A stretch of 64,000 bases of DNA from Orbus hercynius (GCF_003634275.1 NZ_RBWY01000001.1:248001-312000), one strand, 5' to 3'. Positions 19,829 to 29,667 are shown, numbered from the stretch's first letter. Numbers and translations: made by a program. The notes: a model not told the origin generated them from the sequence alone.

Positions 19829-20656
19829 TTGGAAACGCATTTGAGTATTTCGCTTAGTCAACGCGATAATAACGCGAAAATTTTGCATATTACTGACACG
19901 CATTTGTTTGCGAATAACGATGCACTTTTGGGTGTTAGAACCAATGAAAGTTTTCAAGCGGTGATTGATGAGATTAAACACCAATCGGATGATTATGATT
20001 TGATTGTAGCGACAGGTGATTTTGTTCAAGATGGCAGTAGGGCTGCATATACACGGTTTGTTCAAACGATCAAACAGTTACCCACTCCTTGTGTTTGGTT
20101 GCCAGGTAATCATGATGTGTATGCAGAAATGAAAGCTGTTTTTACACAACATGGACTACCGGAAAAAAAGGTTATTTTAGTGGGTGAGCACTGGTTAATT
20201 GTGCTATTAAATAGTCAAGTCGTTGGCAAACCTTACGGGTATTTACCGCCTTCTGAACTGGAATTTTTGGCTGCAACATTAGCAAATTACCCTGATCGTT
20301 ATGTTGCCGTGTTTTTGCATCATCATCCGATTAGGTCAAATTGCGACTGGTTGGATCAGCATTGTTTAAAAAATAGTGACACACTCGGCGAAATCGTTAG
20401 TCAACATCACAATATCCGCTCGATTGCTTGGGGACATATCCATCAAGCGATAGAAAAGACTTGGTATCACTGTCATGTGTTTTCGACCCCTTCAACCTGT
20501 GTCCAATTTAAGCCTGCATGTCACAATTTTACGCTAGCTGATGATGGGCCAGGTTGGCGTGTTATTGAGCTCAGCGATAATGGAGGTGTGAAGTCTATGA
20601 GTTATTCACTGGAGAATGATTCATTTCTTCCTGATATTTCACAGCAAGGCTATTAA
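19829..20656 (+). CDS. cpdA: 3',5'-cyclic AMP phosphodiesterase
   Basis: 275-aa metallophosphoesterase that hydrolyses cAMP, lowering CRP activity. Binuclear metal motifs: ITDTHLF, ATGDFVQDG, LPGNHDVY, LHHHPI and GHIHQ; then STCVQFKP. I set the start at TTG 19829 because GAGG lies 6 nt before it and the resulting protein (METHLSIS..) has the length and N-terminus of E. coli CpdA. An in-frame ATG at 19817 lacks a ribosome site, and the open frame upstream to 19745 is unlike the family. A TTG start would keep expression low. It follows nudF. Confidence 0.92.
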   Translation: METHLSISLSQRDNNAKILHITDTHLFANNDALLGVRTNESFQAVIDEIKHQSDDYDLIVATGDFVQDGSRAAYTRFVQTIKQLPTPCVWLPGNHDVYAEMKAVFTQHGLPEKKVILVGEHWLIVLLNSQVVGKPYGYLPPSELEFLAATLANYPDRYVAVFLHHHPIRSNCDWLDQHCLKNSDTLGEIVSQHHNIRSIAWGHIHQAIEKTWYHCHVFSTPSTCVQFKPACHNFTLADDGPGWRVIELSDNGGVKSMSYSLENDSFLPDISQQGY

Positions 20657-20677
20657 TTATCGGGAAACATGCTTGAT

Positions 20678-22147
20678 TTAGAGTAGTGGCGCAAAAAAAT
20701 AAAACAACCGTTCAATGACATGATACCAATAAGGTCTTTTTTGCCATTTGATTGCCGATATCTCGGTGGATTGACTCAAATAGCTTTTGAGTAAATTATT
20801 TAGCTTATTTGCAAACTCAGTATCATCAATTACAGCCGTGAGTTCAAAATTGAGCCATAAGCTTCGCATATCAAGATTTACGGTACCTACAAGGCTGAGT
20901 TGATTGTCAATGAAAACACTTTTTGTATGTAGTAAGTTATGTTCGAATTGGTAGAGTTTGACGCCGCTTTCTAATAGATCACTGAAAAAAGCACGACTAG
21001 CCCATTTTACCATTACGGAATCATTTTTTTCTGGAATGATAATCGAGACGTTGACACCGCGTTGTGCAGCAGTACAAATTGCTTGCAATAAATCATCACT
21101 TGGCACTAAATAAGGAGTTGTAAAGATGATTTCTTCTTGGGCGGAATAAATCGCGGTCAACAAGGCTTGATGAATCATATTTTCAGTATAACCAGGCCCT
21201 GATGGAATAAGCTGCATAATATGTTTTTGGGCTTCCGGCGGTTCGGCAAACACAGTGACTTTTGGCAGCAATATTTTTTTCCCGGTTTCTAGCTCCCAGT
21301 CACTGGCAAAAATCGTACTCATTAAAGCAGTGATAGGGCCATCCATACGAATCATAATATCGACCCATTCGCCCACATTTTTATCTTGTTTGAAAAAACG
21401 AGGATCAACAATATTCATACTGCCAGTATAGGCGATATGGTTATCAATAATCGCAATTTTACGGTGCTGGCGTAAATCAAGCCGACGAAACATAAAACGT
21501 AGTAGGTTCACTTGCAAAGATTCAACAATTTCAATTCCAGCTTGTTTCATTTTATGGTTTTCATCGGTTTTCAAAAATTGTCTACTTCCTGCAGAGTCAA
21601 GCATTAATCGGCATGTTACTCCACGTTTTGCAGCTTGAATTAATGCCTCTTCAACATCATTTGCCCTGCCTCCTTTATACCAAATATAAAATACCATTTC
21701 GATATTAGAGGTGGCTTGGTTGATATCATTAATGAGGTGATCGAAGATTTCATCTGGCGTACAAATTAAATCAATGTGATTGCCTCGGATTCCATCCAAA
21801 CCTGTTTGATTCTTACATAACTGAAATAATGGCTTGGCAACACTACTAACATTGTTGGTAAAGATGAACGGGTAGTCGTGTAGTTGTTTGACAAAATTAT
21901 CAACAACGGGCCTCATCTCTTGTGCTCTTTTGACTCTACGTTGGCCTAGCCGGGTTTCACCCAATAAAAAATAGAGAATAATTCCCACAATCGGTAAAAT
22001 ATAAATGATTAGCATCCAGGCAACAACAAAGGTTGTTGGCCGTCTTTTAGTTACAATTCTTAATGTGGTGGCGACAATTAAACACCAATAGCTAAAAAGA
22101 ATGAGATAACTCATCCAATCATAAATAGAGATCCATGAAATTGTCAT
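20678..22147 (-). CDS. cls: Cardiolipin synthase
   Basis: 489-aa phospholipase-D superfamily enzyme, ClsA type. Two N-terminal membrane segments (about residues 10-30 and 38-60), then two HKD motifs: HRKIAIIDNHIAYTGSMN in the first half and HTKSVFIDNQLSLVGTVNLD in the second. It joins two phosphatidylglycerols into cardiolipin plus glycerol at the inner membrane. The start codon overlaps the yciA stop at base 22147, suggesting a yciB-yciA-cls unit, close to the enteric cls/yciA/yciB neighbourhood. Confidence 0.95.
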   Translation of the reverse strand: MTISWISIYDWMSYLILFSYWCLIVATTLRIVTKRRPTTFVVAWMLIIYILPIVGIILYFLLGETRLGQRRVKRAQEMRPVVDNFVKQLHDYPFIFTNNVSSVAKPLFQLCKNQTGLDGIRGNHIDLICTPDEIFDHLINDINQATSNIEMVFYIWYKGGRANDVEEALIQAAKRGVTCRLMLDSAGSRQFLKTDENHKMKQAGIEIVESLQVNLLRFMFRRLDLRQHRKIAIIDNHIAYTGSMNIVDPRFFKQDKNVGEWVDIMIRMDGPITALMSTIFASDWELETGKKILLPKVTVFAEPPEAQKHIMQLIPSGPGYTENMIHQALLTAIYSAQEEIIFTTPYLVPSDDLLQAICTAAQRGVNVSIIIPEKNDSVMVKWASRAFFSDLLESGVKLYQFEHNLLHTKSVFIDNQLSLVGTVNLDMRSLWLNFELTAVIDDTEFANKLNNLLKSYLSQSTEISAIKWQKRPYWYHVIERLFYFFAPLL

Positions 22148-22608
22148 TAAGCATTACTTAAGGCTAATTTGCTAATATCGTCCATCTCGCAATTGTAGTG
22201 TTGAATTTGTTCTGGTAACGGACGTGGTTTGTTGTGCTTATCAACAGAAACATAGGTATAAATAGCTTCGGTAATGCAATAACGTTGACCAATTGTATTA
22301 CTTTCATCAGAAATTTTCTTGACCCAGATTTCAATAGAGATTGTGATGGATGATGTCCCAGTTTTCAAACAATGTGCATAGCAGCATACAACATCCCCCA
22401 CCATTGCAGGTTTATGAAAAGTAATACTACTTGCATTAACAGTCACAATTCTTCCTCGCGCGATTTCTTGTGCTAAAATACTACCACCAAGATCCATCTG
22501 TGACATAATCCAGCCACCAAAAATATGGCCGTGTGGATTAGTATCACTTGGCATTGCGAGTGTACGTAGGACAAGTTGCCCTTTTGGGGCAATAAATTCT
22601 TTTTTCAT
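22147..22608 (-). CDS. yciA: Acyl-CoA thioesterase YciA
   Basis: 153-aa hotdog-fold thioesterase. The catalytic region is DTNPHGHIFGGWIMSQMDLGG, with the TVNASSITFHKP and VGDVVCCYAH strands after it; these are YciA signatures. YciA hydrolyses a broad range of acyl-CoA esters. It is ~20 aa longer than E. coli YciA at the C-terminus. It lies 18 bp after yciB and touches cls, so the three genes are probably one transcript. Confidence 0.94.
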   Translation of the reverse strand: MKKEFIAPKGQLVLRTLAMPSDTNPHGHIFGGWIMSQMDLGGSILAQEIARGRIVTVNASSITFHKPAMVGDVVCCYAHCLKTGTSSITISIEIWVKKISDESNTIGQRYCITEAIYTYVSVDKHNKPRPLPEQIQHYNCEMDDISKLALSNA

Positions 22609-22626
22609 TTTTAATATTCCATATAA

Positions 22627-23166
22627 CTATTTATCGTTATTTTTATCCATGTGGCTATAGATATATATACCTGATACTAGGGCTAATAGTAAAGAGGCGC
22701 CAGGTAAAATAAATGCCTTGAATATACCAAAAAATTCGGTAGACATGTGATAAGTAACATATAAGCTAATGAGCCCGCATAAAATAAAAAATATTGCCCA
22801 TAATATATTAAGTTTATTCCATACCGATAGTGGTAATTGTATCTCTTTACCCATCAATTTTTGGATAAGGTTTTTTTTGAAGCCAATTTGACTTATGAGT
22901 AAAATAATAGCAAATAAAAAATTAATCAGTGTTACTTTCCATTTTATAAAATTTTCGTTATGTAGGTAAAGTGTCAAAGCACCAAAGACGAGTACCATCA
23001 AATAAGAAAATAGCTCTATTTTTTCAATTTTTTTATAAGTCAACCAGATTATAATAAAGACAATGGTTGATGAAATAATTAAGGCTTTAACACCAGCAAA
23101 AATATCGTACATCATTAGAAAAACAAAGAAGAAAACGAGGGGAATAAAATTAAGTAATTGTTTCAT
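22627..23166 (-). CDS. yciB: Inner membrane protein YciB (septation protein A family)
   Basis: 179-aa protein with five to six membrane segments spread over its length. Typical blocks are LLNFIPLVFFFVFLMMYDIFAG at the N-terminus, W-x-V near the middle segment (KWKVTLINFLFA), and LPLSVWNKLNILWAIFFI. YciB is linked to cell envelope synthesis and division (IspA/IspZ in Shigella). The protein is more hydrophobic and AT-codon-rich than neighbours. It heads the yciB-yciA-cls group. Confidence 0.9.
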   Translation of the reverse strand: MKQLLNFIPLVFFFVFLMMYDIFAGVKALIISSTIVFIIIWLTYKKIEKIELFSYLMVLVFGALTLYLHNENFIKWKVTLINFLFAIILLISQIGFKKNLIQKLMGKEIQLPLSVWNKLNILWAIFFILCGLISLYVTYHMSTEFFGIFKAFILPGASLLLALVSGIYIYSHMDKNNDK

Positions 23167-23250
23167 GCTAACGCAAACCTATGCAAAACGCGATATGAAT
23201 ATTAATGATAAAAACCCGACGATTCATCAGGTTTTCCATACGTTATGTGA

Positions 23251-23700
23251 TTATTTTTTGTGATGGAGAGAAGGCGTTTGTTTACAATCACCACCGGCAC
23301 AGTGTCCATAAAGATATAAACTATGGTAAGTCAGTTTTATACCATGTTGCTCAGCGATTTCTTGCTGTCTTTTATTGATTACATCATCACTAAATTCAAA
23401 TACATCTCCACAATCTAAACAGATCAAGTGGTCATGATGATTTTGTGAGGCCAGTTCAAAAACCGCTTTACCACCTTCAAAATTGTGTCGTGTCACAATA
23501 CCTGCATCATCAAACTGATTTAATACACGGTAGACAGTTGCTAACCCAATTTCTTCGCCTAATTCTAATAGCTTTTTATAAAGATCTTCCGCAGTTACAT
23601 GCTGATATTGTGGATTTTGCAATAATTCTAAAATTTTTAGCCGCGGTAGCGTAATCTTTAAACCCGCATTTTTCAACGCAGTATTATTTTCTTGAGTCAC
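23251..23700 (-). CDS. fur: Ferric uptake regulator Fur
   Basis: 149-aa Fur. The N-terminal winged helix shows NNTALKNAGLKITLPRLKIL and the recognition helix EEIGLATVYRVLNQFDDAGIV; metal ligands are in HHDHLICLDCGDV and in the C-terminal HSLYLYGHCAGGDC. Fur with Fe(II) represses iron acquisition genes. Start set at GTG 23700 (MTQENNTALK..), the position that aligns with the family; an ATG at 23730 would add ten residues and has AAGG close to it, so it cannot be excluded. fldA follows further upstream on the same strand, an enteric-like pairing. Confidence 0.95.
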   Translation of the reverse strand: MTQENNTALKNAGLKITLPRLKILELLQNPQYQHVTAEDLYKKLLELGEEIGLATVYRVLNQFDDAGIVTRHNFEGGKAVFELASQNHHDHLICLDCGDVFEFSDDVINKRQQEIAEQHGIKLTYHSLYLYGHCAGGDCKQTPSLHHKK

Positions 23701-23864
23701 TATATAAAATCCCGATACACGATTATTCATTAACCTTATTATAGGAAATAATTGCTAAAAATACAGCAATCATTTTAAAAGGATATTCCAATCTACTTAT
23801 TTTAACGCGTTATCGCGAGAATTAAGCCGATTAGAACGCCCTTGTATGTTAGCAAAAAGGGTAC

Positions 23865-24377
23865 TTAGATTGCCATCTCTTTTTTCACTTGTTCAACCCA
23901 GTTAGCAATACGCTCTTCGGTCAATTCTGCTTGTCTATCTTCATCAATAGCAAGGCCTATAAAGTGGTTATCATCAACTAAGCCTTTTGACGATTCAAAG
24001 TGGTATCCTTCAGTTGACCAGTGACCAACAATTTTAGCGCCTTTAGGTTCAATGATGTCTCTTAATGTTCCCATTGCATCACAAAAGTATTCAGCATAGT
24101 CTTCTTGATCGCCACAACCAAAAATAGCCACAACTTTATTAGTGAAATCAATTTGTTCTAAATTCGGGAAAAAGTCATCCCAGTCACATTGTGATTCGCC
24201 ATAATACCAAGTTGGAATACCTAAAAAGAGCAAATCATATTTTTCAATCTGTTCTTTTGTGCTTTTAGCAATATCATAGAGATCAGCGTTATCGCTACCC
24301 AATAATTGCTGAATTTGTTCTGCTACTTTCTCTGTGTTTCCAGTATCGCTGCCGAAGAAAATTCCAATTTTGGACAT
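23865..24377 (-). CDS. fldA: Flavodoxin
   Basis: 170-aa long-chain flavodoxin. The FMN phosphate loop is GSDTGNTEKVA at the N-terminus; the W-containing loop is GIPTWYYGESQCDWDDF and the second is FGCGDQEDYAEYFCDAMG. It carries electrons at low potential, for example to pyruvate-formate-lyase activase and IspG/IspH, replacing ferredoxin when iron is short. It is upstream of fur on the same strand with ~160 bp between, so fur likely has its own promoter plus readthrough. Confidence 0.96.
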   Translation of the reverse strand: MSKIGIFFGSDTGNTEKVAEQIQQLLGSDNADLYDIAKSTKEQIEKYDLLFLGIPTWYYGESQCDWDDFFPNLEQIDFTNKVVAIFGCGDQEDYAEYFCDAMGTLRDIIEPKGAKIVGHWSTEGYHFESSKGLVDDNHFIGLAIDEDRQAELTEERIANWVEQVKKEMAI

Positions 24378-24403
24378 ATTTTTACCTTATTTTTATGGTT
24401 ACT

Positions 24404-24422
24404 TATAAAATGAGAATTATAG
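24404..24422 (-). promoter_or_regulatory. fldA -10 region with a weak Fur-box-like match
   Basis: On the minus strand TATAAT (24422-24417) is followed by TCTCATTTTATA; read on the plus strand TAAAATGAGAATTATA resembles half of a Fur box (TGAGAATnATT). fldA is Fur-regulated in several bacteria, so a site here makes sense, but the match is partial. Confidence 0.3.
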
Positions 24423-24584
24423 CATCACGCCATAAAAAAACAGCAATAATGCTGCATTTATTATAGATTTTTTTTATGAAAGGGTGACAAGACTACCCAA
24501 TCGTTAAATATTGGATTACACTTTCCAAATATTAACTCTATCTATTTGGTGTAAGTTTATAACCAATTTTTTTGGAATCCATTT

Positions 24585-25757
24585 ATGAATCTGCATGAGT
24601 ATCAATCAAAACTTTTATTTAAAAAATATGAATTACCTGTTCCTATTGGATATATTTGTCATTCTATAGATGACGTTGTTGAAACATTGGCTGAACTCAC
24701 AGTACAAAATGTATCGGCTAAATGGGTGGCAAAGTGTCAGGTTCATGCGGGCGGCCGTGGCAAAGCTGGTGGGGTTATTTGCACGGACAAATTGTCAGAA
24801 ATTAAACAGTTTAGTGAACATTGGTTAGGCAAGCATTTAGTGACTTATCAAACAGATAGTAACGGTCAGCCAGTAAATAAAATTTTGATTGAACAAGCTT
24901 GTGATATCCATAATGAGATTTACCTTGGCGTGATCGTTGATCGCTGTTCTCGGAGGATTGTGGTGATGGCTTCAACAGAAGGTGGAATGGAGATTGAAGC
25001 GGTTTCGGTGAATACACCTGAGCTCATTTTTAAAGTCGATATTGATCCATTAGTTGGTCCTTGTGCATATCAAGGACGAGAGCTGGCTTTTAAACTTGGT
25101 TTAAGTGGTAAGCTCATTAATCAATTTACCAAAATTTTTGTTAATTTAGTCAAACTATTTATTGAAAATGATTTATCAATAGCTGAAATTAATCCATTGG
25201 TGGTGACTCAGCAAGATTCATTAGTATGTCTAGATGCTAAAGTTATACTCGATGATAATGCTTTATATCGTCATCCTGATCTTAGTGTACAACGAGATAT
25301 TACTCAGGAAGATGAACGCGAGTCTATTGCCACTAAACAAGGGATTAGCTATGTGTCATTAAATGGTAATATCGGTTGCATGGTTAATGGTGCGGGTTTA
25401 GCGATGGCAACGATGGATATTATTAAATTATATGGTGGTGAGCCGGCCAATTTTCTTGACGTCGGTGGTGGGACTACAAAAGAAAGAGTGTGTGAAGCAT
25501 TCAAACTTATTTTATCAGATAGTCATGTCAAAGCTATTTTAGTCAATATTTTTGGTGGCATTGTACGCTGTGATCTCATTGCAGATGGCATTATTGCAGC
25601 AATTAAAGAAATTGATCTAAGTGTACCCGTTGTTGTTAGGCTTGAAGGAAATAATGCTGAAATTGCACGACAGATATTAGCGGATAGCAAACTCAATATC
25701 ATTAGTGCACAAAGTTTAGCTGATGCGGCACAAAAAATATCTACAGTGGCTAAATAG
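24585..25757 (+). CDS. sucC: Succinyl-CoA synthetase beta subunit
   Basis: 390-aa ATP-grasp subunit. [20 protein letters not shown], the ATP-binding [36 protein letters not shown] and the C-terminal [15 protein letters not shown] and [13 protein letters not shown] / [11 protein letters not shown] blocks are all in place. With SucD it makes ATP (or GTP) from succinyl-CoA, or succinyl-CoA from succinate. Codons and N-terminal residues diverge a little from enteric SucC ([10 protein letters not shown]). sucAB (2-oxoglutarate dehydrogenase), which precedes sucCD in enterics, is absent; fldA lies upstream instead. sucD begins 16 bp after. Confidence 0.95.
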   Translation: MNLHEYQSKLLFKKYELPVPIGYICHSIDDVVETLAELTVQNVSAKWVAKCQVHAGGRGKAGGVICTDKLSEIKQFSEHWLGKHLVTYQTDSNGQPVNKILIEQACDIHNEIYLGVIVDRCSRRIVVMASTEGGMEIEAVSVNTPELIFKVDIDPLVGPCAYQGRELAFKLGLSGKLINQFTKIFVNLVKLFIENDLSIAEINPLVVTQQDSLVCLDAKVILDDNALYRHPDLSVQRDITQEDERESIATKQGISYVSLNGNIGCMVNGAGLAMATMDIIKLYGGEPANFLDVGGGTTKERVCEAFKLILSDSHVKAILVNIFGGIVRCDLIADGIIAAIKEIDLSVPVVVRLEGNNAEIARQILADSKLNIISAQSLADAAQKISTVAK

Positions 25758-25772
25758 GGTAATGGAGTCAAT

Positions 25773-26642
25773 ATGTCAATTTTAATTAATAAAGATACTA
25801 AAGTGATTTGCCAAGGCTTTACGGGTAGCCAAGGAACATTCCATTCTAAACAGGCACTTGAATATGGGACGCAATTAGTCGGCGGGGTAACGCCTGGTAA
25901 AGGCGGTACAGAGCATTTAGGTTTGCCTGTTTTTAATACGGTCAAAGAAGCAATTGATGCAACAGGTGCAACGGCGAGTGTTATTTATGTACCGGCTGCA
26001 TTTGGTAAAGATTCAATCCTAGAAGCCATAGATGCTGGTATTAAACTTATCGTCTGCATTACAGAGGGGATTCCGGTCTTAGATATGTTGTTAGTAAAAT
26101 ATAAATTACAGCAGACTGACACGATAATGATTGGACCAAACTGTCCAGGTATTATTGTGCCCAATCAATGTAAAATTGGTATTATGCCTGGGCATATCCA
26201 TCTAGCTGGTAAGGTTGGAATTGTGTCTCGCTCAGGAACGCTCACGTATGAAGCCGTTAAACAAACTACAGATATTGGCGTTGGACAATCCGTATGTGTT
26301 GGAATTGGTGGTGATCCCATTCCTGGCAGTGATTTTATTGCAATACTTGCTTTATTAGAGCAAGATCCACAAACTGAAGTGATTGTCATGATCGGTGAAA
26401 TTGGCGGGACAGCTGAAGAAGCCGCTGCAGAGTATATTAAAAAACATGTTTCTAAGCCTGTTATAGGCTATATTGCAGGTGTCACTGCACCTACCGGTAA
26501 ACGAATGGGACACGCCGGGGCGATTATTTCTGGCGGTAGAGGGACGGCTGCAGAAAAAATAAAAGCATTAGAAGAAGCCGGAGTGACCGTTGTATCTAGC
26601 CTTATTGGTATCGGTGAAGCAGTAAAAAAACAATTTAATTAA
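25773..26642 (+). CDS. sucD: Succinyl-CoA synthetase alpha subunit
   Basis: 289-aa subunit with the CoA-binding N-terminal domain ([19 protein letters not shown], then [18 protein letters not shown]) and the active-site histidine in [14 protein letters not shown], which is phosphorylated during catalysis. [20 protein letters not shown] and [11 protein letters not shown] are also conserved. GGAG-like site (AATGGAGTC) before the ATG. It completes the sucCD pair; the cydABX operon follows after a ~108-bp promoter region. Confidence 0.96.
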   Translation: MSILINKDTKVICQGFTGSQGTFHSKQALEYGTQLVGGVTPGKGGTEHLGLPVFNTVKEAIDATGATASVIYVPAAFGKDSILEAIDAGIKLIVCITEGIPVLDMLLVKYKLQQTDTIMIGPNCPGIIVPNQCKIGIMPGHIHLAGKVGIVSRSGTLTYEAVKQTTDIGVGQSVCVGIGGDPIPGSDFIAILALLEQDPQTEVIVMIGEIGGTAEEAAAEYIKKHVSKPVIGYIAGVTAPTGKRMGHAGAIISGGRGTAAEKIKALEEAGVTVVSSLIGIGEAVKKQFN

Positions 26643-26648
26643 ATTTTT

Positions 26649-26690
26649 TTGATTATTGTCAATTTTTATTGTTGAATTTTAGTGTACAAT
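26649..26690 (+). promoter_or_regulatory. FNR-like site and promoter of the cyd operon
   Basis: TTGATTATTGTCAA (26649-26662) matches the FNR consensus TTGAT-N4-ATCAA with one mismatch. TACAAT (26685-26690) is a good -10 box. The presumed start near 26697 places the centre of the site at about -41.5, the class II activator position. No good -35 box is present, as expected of an activator-dependent promoter. CRP sites look similar, but the TTGAT half favours FNR. Confidence 0.5.
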
Positions 26691-26750
26691 AGCACGAATT
26701 TATTTTTATCATTCATTGTAGGCTTTAATGGCAGTCTTTAGGGAGTTAAT

Positions 26751-28328
26751 ATGCTAGATATTGTTGAACTATCCAGACTCCAGTTTGCACTTACCGCAAT
26801 GTATCATTTCATATTTGTCCCACTCACGTTGGGAATGGCATTTCTTCTTGCTATTATGGAAACTGTATATGTTGTTAGTGGGAAGCAAATCTGGAAAGAT
26901 ATGACCAAATTTTGGGGTAAATTATTTGGTATCAATTTTGCGCTAGGTGTTGCAACAGGATTAACCATGGAGTTCCAATTTGGAACAAACTGGTCTTATT
27001 ATGCCCATTATGTTGGGGATATTTTTGGTGCACCGTTGGCGATTGAAGGGCTAATGGCCTTTTTCTTAGAGTCAACAATGGTTGGCTTATTCTTTTTCGG
27101 CTGGGACCGAATGAGTAAAGGTAAGCACTTGATGGTAACGTGGTTAGTTGCTATCGGTTCTAACTTATCAGCGCTTTGGATTTTAGTTGCTAATGGTTGG
27201 ATGCAGTTCCCTGTTGGTTCTGAGTTTAATCCGATCGTTTCTCGTATGGAAATGAGTAATTTTCTTGATTTGATTTCAAGCACCGTTGCTCAGTATAAAT
27301 TTTTACATACTGTTTCGGCTGGTTATGTCACGGGTGCGGTATTCGTTTTAGGTATCAGCTCTTATTACTTACTGAAAAATCGTGATGTTGAATTTGCCAA
27401 GCGTTCATTTGCCGTTGCAGGGGTTTTTGGTTTAGTAATGTCCGTTAATTTAATCATTATGGGTGATGATGCGGGTCATGAAATGGCGACTATTCAGCCT
27501 ACTAAACTAGCAGCGATTGAAGCTGAATGGGACACAAACCCTGCACCAGCAGCATTTAATTTAATTGCTTTTCCATCGCAATCTAAAGAAGAAAATCTTT
27601 TTGCTATTGAAATTCCTTATGTCATGGGAATTATTACGACACGATCTTTTGATACGCCAGTAAAAGGTTTGAAAGAAATTATGGCTGAGAATGAAGTTAA
27701 AATACGTAATGGTATCTTAGCATATAGCAGCCTTGAAAAAATCAAAGAAGGTAATACAGATCCCGAAGTTCGTCAAATGTTCAATGAGTATAAAAATGAC
27801 TTGGGTTATGGTTACTTAGCACAACGTTTTACAGATAAAGACAATGTTAAGCTTTCTGATGCAAACGAGGTTCATATTCAAGCGGCTGTTCAAGATTCTA
27901 TTCCAGCAGTTGCACCATTGTTCTGGGCATTTAGAATCATGGTTGGCTTAGGTTTCTTAATGTTGCTTGGTTTTGTCATCGCAGTTTGGTTAACTTGTAA
28001 AAATAAAATTGGTGAAAAACGTTGGTTCCACCGCTTCTTATTGTTTAGCATTCCTTTTCCATGGATTGCGGTTGAATGCGGTTGGTTTGTTGCTGAATAC
28101 GGTCGTCAACCGTGGGCAATCCAAGATATTTTACCAACAAGTGTAGCCCATTCATCACTATCTGCTGGGGAAGTTCTGTTTACATTGCTACTTATTTGTG
28201 GGTTATATACGTTGTTCTTGGTAGCTGAAATGTTCCTAATGTTCAAATATGCGCGTTTGGGCCCAAGCTCGTTAGAGACGGGTAACTACCATTTTGAAAA
28301 TACAACCCCACAAGCAGAAAAAGAATAG
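26751..28328 (+). CDS. cydA: Cytochrome bd ubiquinol oxidase subunit I
   Basis: 525-aa subunit with nine membrane segments. Haem ligand positions are recognisable: His in [16 protein letters not shown], the His of [14 protein letters not shown], and the Met in the segment following; the quinol-binding loop lies in [14 protein letters not shown]; the [14 protein letters not shown] block is diagnostic. CydA carries haems b558, b595 and d. High oxygen affinity makes this the terminal oxidase for microaerobic growth. Start ATG has GGGAG 7 nt upstream. cydB and cydX follow. Confidence 0.97.
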   Translation: MLDIVELSRLQFALTAMYHFIFVPLTLGMAFLLAIMETVYVVSGKQIWKDMTKFWGKLFGINFALGVATGLTMEFQFGTNWSYYAHYVGDIFGAPLAIEGLMAFFLESTMVGLFFFGWDRMSKGKHLMVTWLVAIGSNLSALWILVANGWMQFPVGSEFNPIVSRMEMSNFLDLISSTVAQYKFLHTVSAGYVTGAVFVLGISSYYLLKNRDVEFAKRSFAVAGVFGLVMSVNLIIMGDDAGHEMATIQPTKLAAIEAEWDTNPAPAAFNLIAFPSQSKEENLFAIEIPYVMGIITTRSFDTPVKGLKEIMAENEVKIRNGILAYSSLEKIKEGNTDPEVRQMFNEYKNDLGYGYLAQRFTDKDNVKLSDANEVHIQAAVQDSIPAVAPLFWAFRIMVGLGFLMLLGFVIAVWLTCKNKIGEKRWFHRFLLFSIPFPWIAVECGWFVAEYGRQPWAIQDILPTSVAHSSLSAGEVLFTLLLICGLYTLFLVAEMFLMFKYARLGPSSLETGNYHFENTTPQAEKE

Positions 28329-28347
28329 GGCTCAAGGAGAATACACT

Positions 28348-29493
28348 ATGTTTGATTATGAAGTTTTACGTGTGATCTGGTGGGTGATTATTGCTGCCGT
28401 GTTAATTGGTTTTGCTATCACAGATGGTTTTGATATGGGCGTTGGAATTTTACTCCCTATAATTGGCAAGACCAATAATGAGCGTAGAATTATGATCAAT
28501 TCTATTGCCCCACACTGGGATGGCAACCAAGTTTGGTTAATTACTGCTGGTGCGGGTTTATTTGCTGCTTGGCCAATGGTATATGCAGCATCATTTTCTG
28601 GGTTTTATATTGCGATGATTCTCGTACTTTGTGCGTTATTCTTCCGACCACTTGGTTTTGATTATCGAGGTAAATTAGAAAGCTCAAAATGGCGAAATAT
28701 GTGGGATGCCGGTATATTTCTTGGTAGCTTTGTTCCTGCATTAGTTTTTGGTGTTGCCTTTGGTAATTTATTGCAAGGTGTACCATTTGAGATCGATCTT
28801 TTCCAACGCATTTTTTACCATGGTAATTTCTGGGGTCTACTTAATCCATTTGCTTTACTTGCAGGTATTGTGAGTTTAATGATGATTGTAACTCATGGCG
28901 GTGCTTGGCTACAGCTGAAAACAACAGGTGAACTGTATTTGCGTGCTCGCAAAGCAACGCAAGTTGCAGCCTTAATCATGGTAACCGTATTTATTATTAC
29001 TGGCTTATGGATTACTTTTGGTTTATGGGGATTCCATGGTTATGAAATAACAAGTGCTATCGATCATAATGCTGTTTCTAATCCTTTAGCTAAAACTGTA
29101 ACGGCTGATGGGAGTTGGTTAACCAACTTTAATACCTATCCTATTTTATGGGCAGTCCCATTGTTTGGTATCATTTTCCCATTTTTAACGGTTATACTGT
29201 CTGGTTTAAATAAAAATGTATTGGTATTTCTGACTTCTTCATTAACGATTATTTGTGTATTACTTACATTTGGTATTGCTACATTCCCATTCATTATGCC
29301 GTCAAGTTTGATGCCCAATGTTAGTTTAACTATCTGGGATGCGACCTCTAGCCAGCTAACATTAACAATTATGTTTTGGGTTGTGGCGATATTTTTGCCG
29401 ATTGTTTTACTCTACACTATTTGGGCTTATGCCAAAATGTTTGGTCGATTAAACAAAAACTACATTGAAAAGCACGATCATGGGCTTTACTAA
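28348..29493 (+). CDS. cydB: Cytochrome bd ubiquinol oxidase subunit II
   Basis: 381-aa membrane protein, matching E. coli CydB (379). MFDYEVLRVIWWVIIAAVLIGFAITDGFDMGVGILLP is the typical N-terminus in two pieces, followed by PHWDGNQVWLITAGAGLFAAWP. CydB scaffolds CydA and carries no haem ligand of its own in most forms. Start at ATG 28348 with AAGGAG 8 nt upstream; an open frame reaching back into cydA is not the start. The gap to cydA is 19 bp and to cydX 25 bp. Confidence 0.97.
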   Translation: MFDYEVLRVIWWVIIAAVLIGFAITDGFDMGVGILLPIIGKTNNERRIMINSIAPHWDGNQVWLITAGAGLFAAWPMVYAASFSGFYIAMILVLCALFFRPLGFDYRGKLESSKWRNMWDAGIFLGSFVPALVFGVAFGNLLQGVPFEIDLFQRIFYHGNFWGLLNPFALLAGIVSLMMIVTHGGAWLQLKTTGELYLRARKATQVAALIMVTVFIITGLWITFGLWGFHGYEITSAIDHNAVSNPLAKTVTADGSWLTNFNTYPILWAVPLFGIIFPFLTVILSGLNKNVLVFLTSSLTIICVLLTFGIATFPFIMPSSLMPNVSLTIWDATSSQLTLTIMFWVVAIFLPIVLLYTIWAYAKMFGRLNKNYIEKHDHGLY

Positions 29494-29518
29494 ATAAAAT
29501 ATAAACGGGGAAAAACGC

Positions 29519-29623
29519 ATGCATTATTTTTTCTGGGTTGCTATAACGGCAGCGGCAAGCCTTCTTTCAGTGGTCATTGGATTATGGATTGACCGAAAGA
29601 TTGATGAGAAGAAAGTAGATTAG
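29519..29623 (+). CDS. cydX: Small cytochrome bd subunit CydX
   Basis: 34-aa single-span protein, MHYFFWVAITAAASLLSVV at the N-terminus then GLWIDRKIDEKKVD. Position directly after cydB, one membrane helix, Tyr3 and Trp6 as in CydX (MWYFAW) and a charged C-terminal tail support the call. CydX binds CydA and stabilises the haem pocket. GGGG lies upstream of the ATG. Residue 2 is His instead of the usual Trp, and the rest of the helix is diverged. Confidence 0.78.
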   Translation: MHYFFWVAITAAASLLSVVIGLWIDRKIDEKKVD

Positions 29624-29636
29624 TTTTTAGGTGAAA

Positions 29637-29667
29637 TAAAAAGCGGATATGATATCCGCTTTTTTTA
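29637..29667 (+). terminator. Terminator of the cydABX operon
   Basis: Stem AAAAAGCGGATA / TATCCGCTTTTT with loop TGA and a run of seven T, directly after cydX. Confidence 0.9.
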
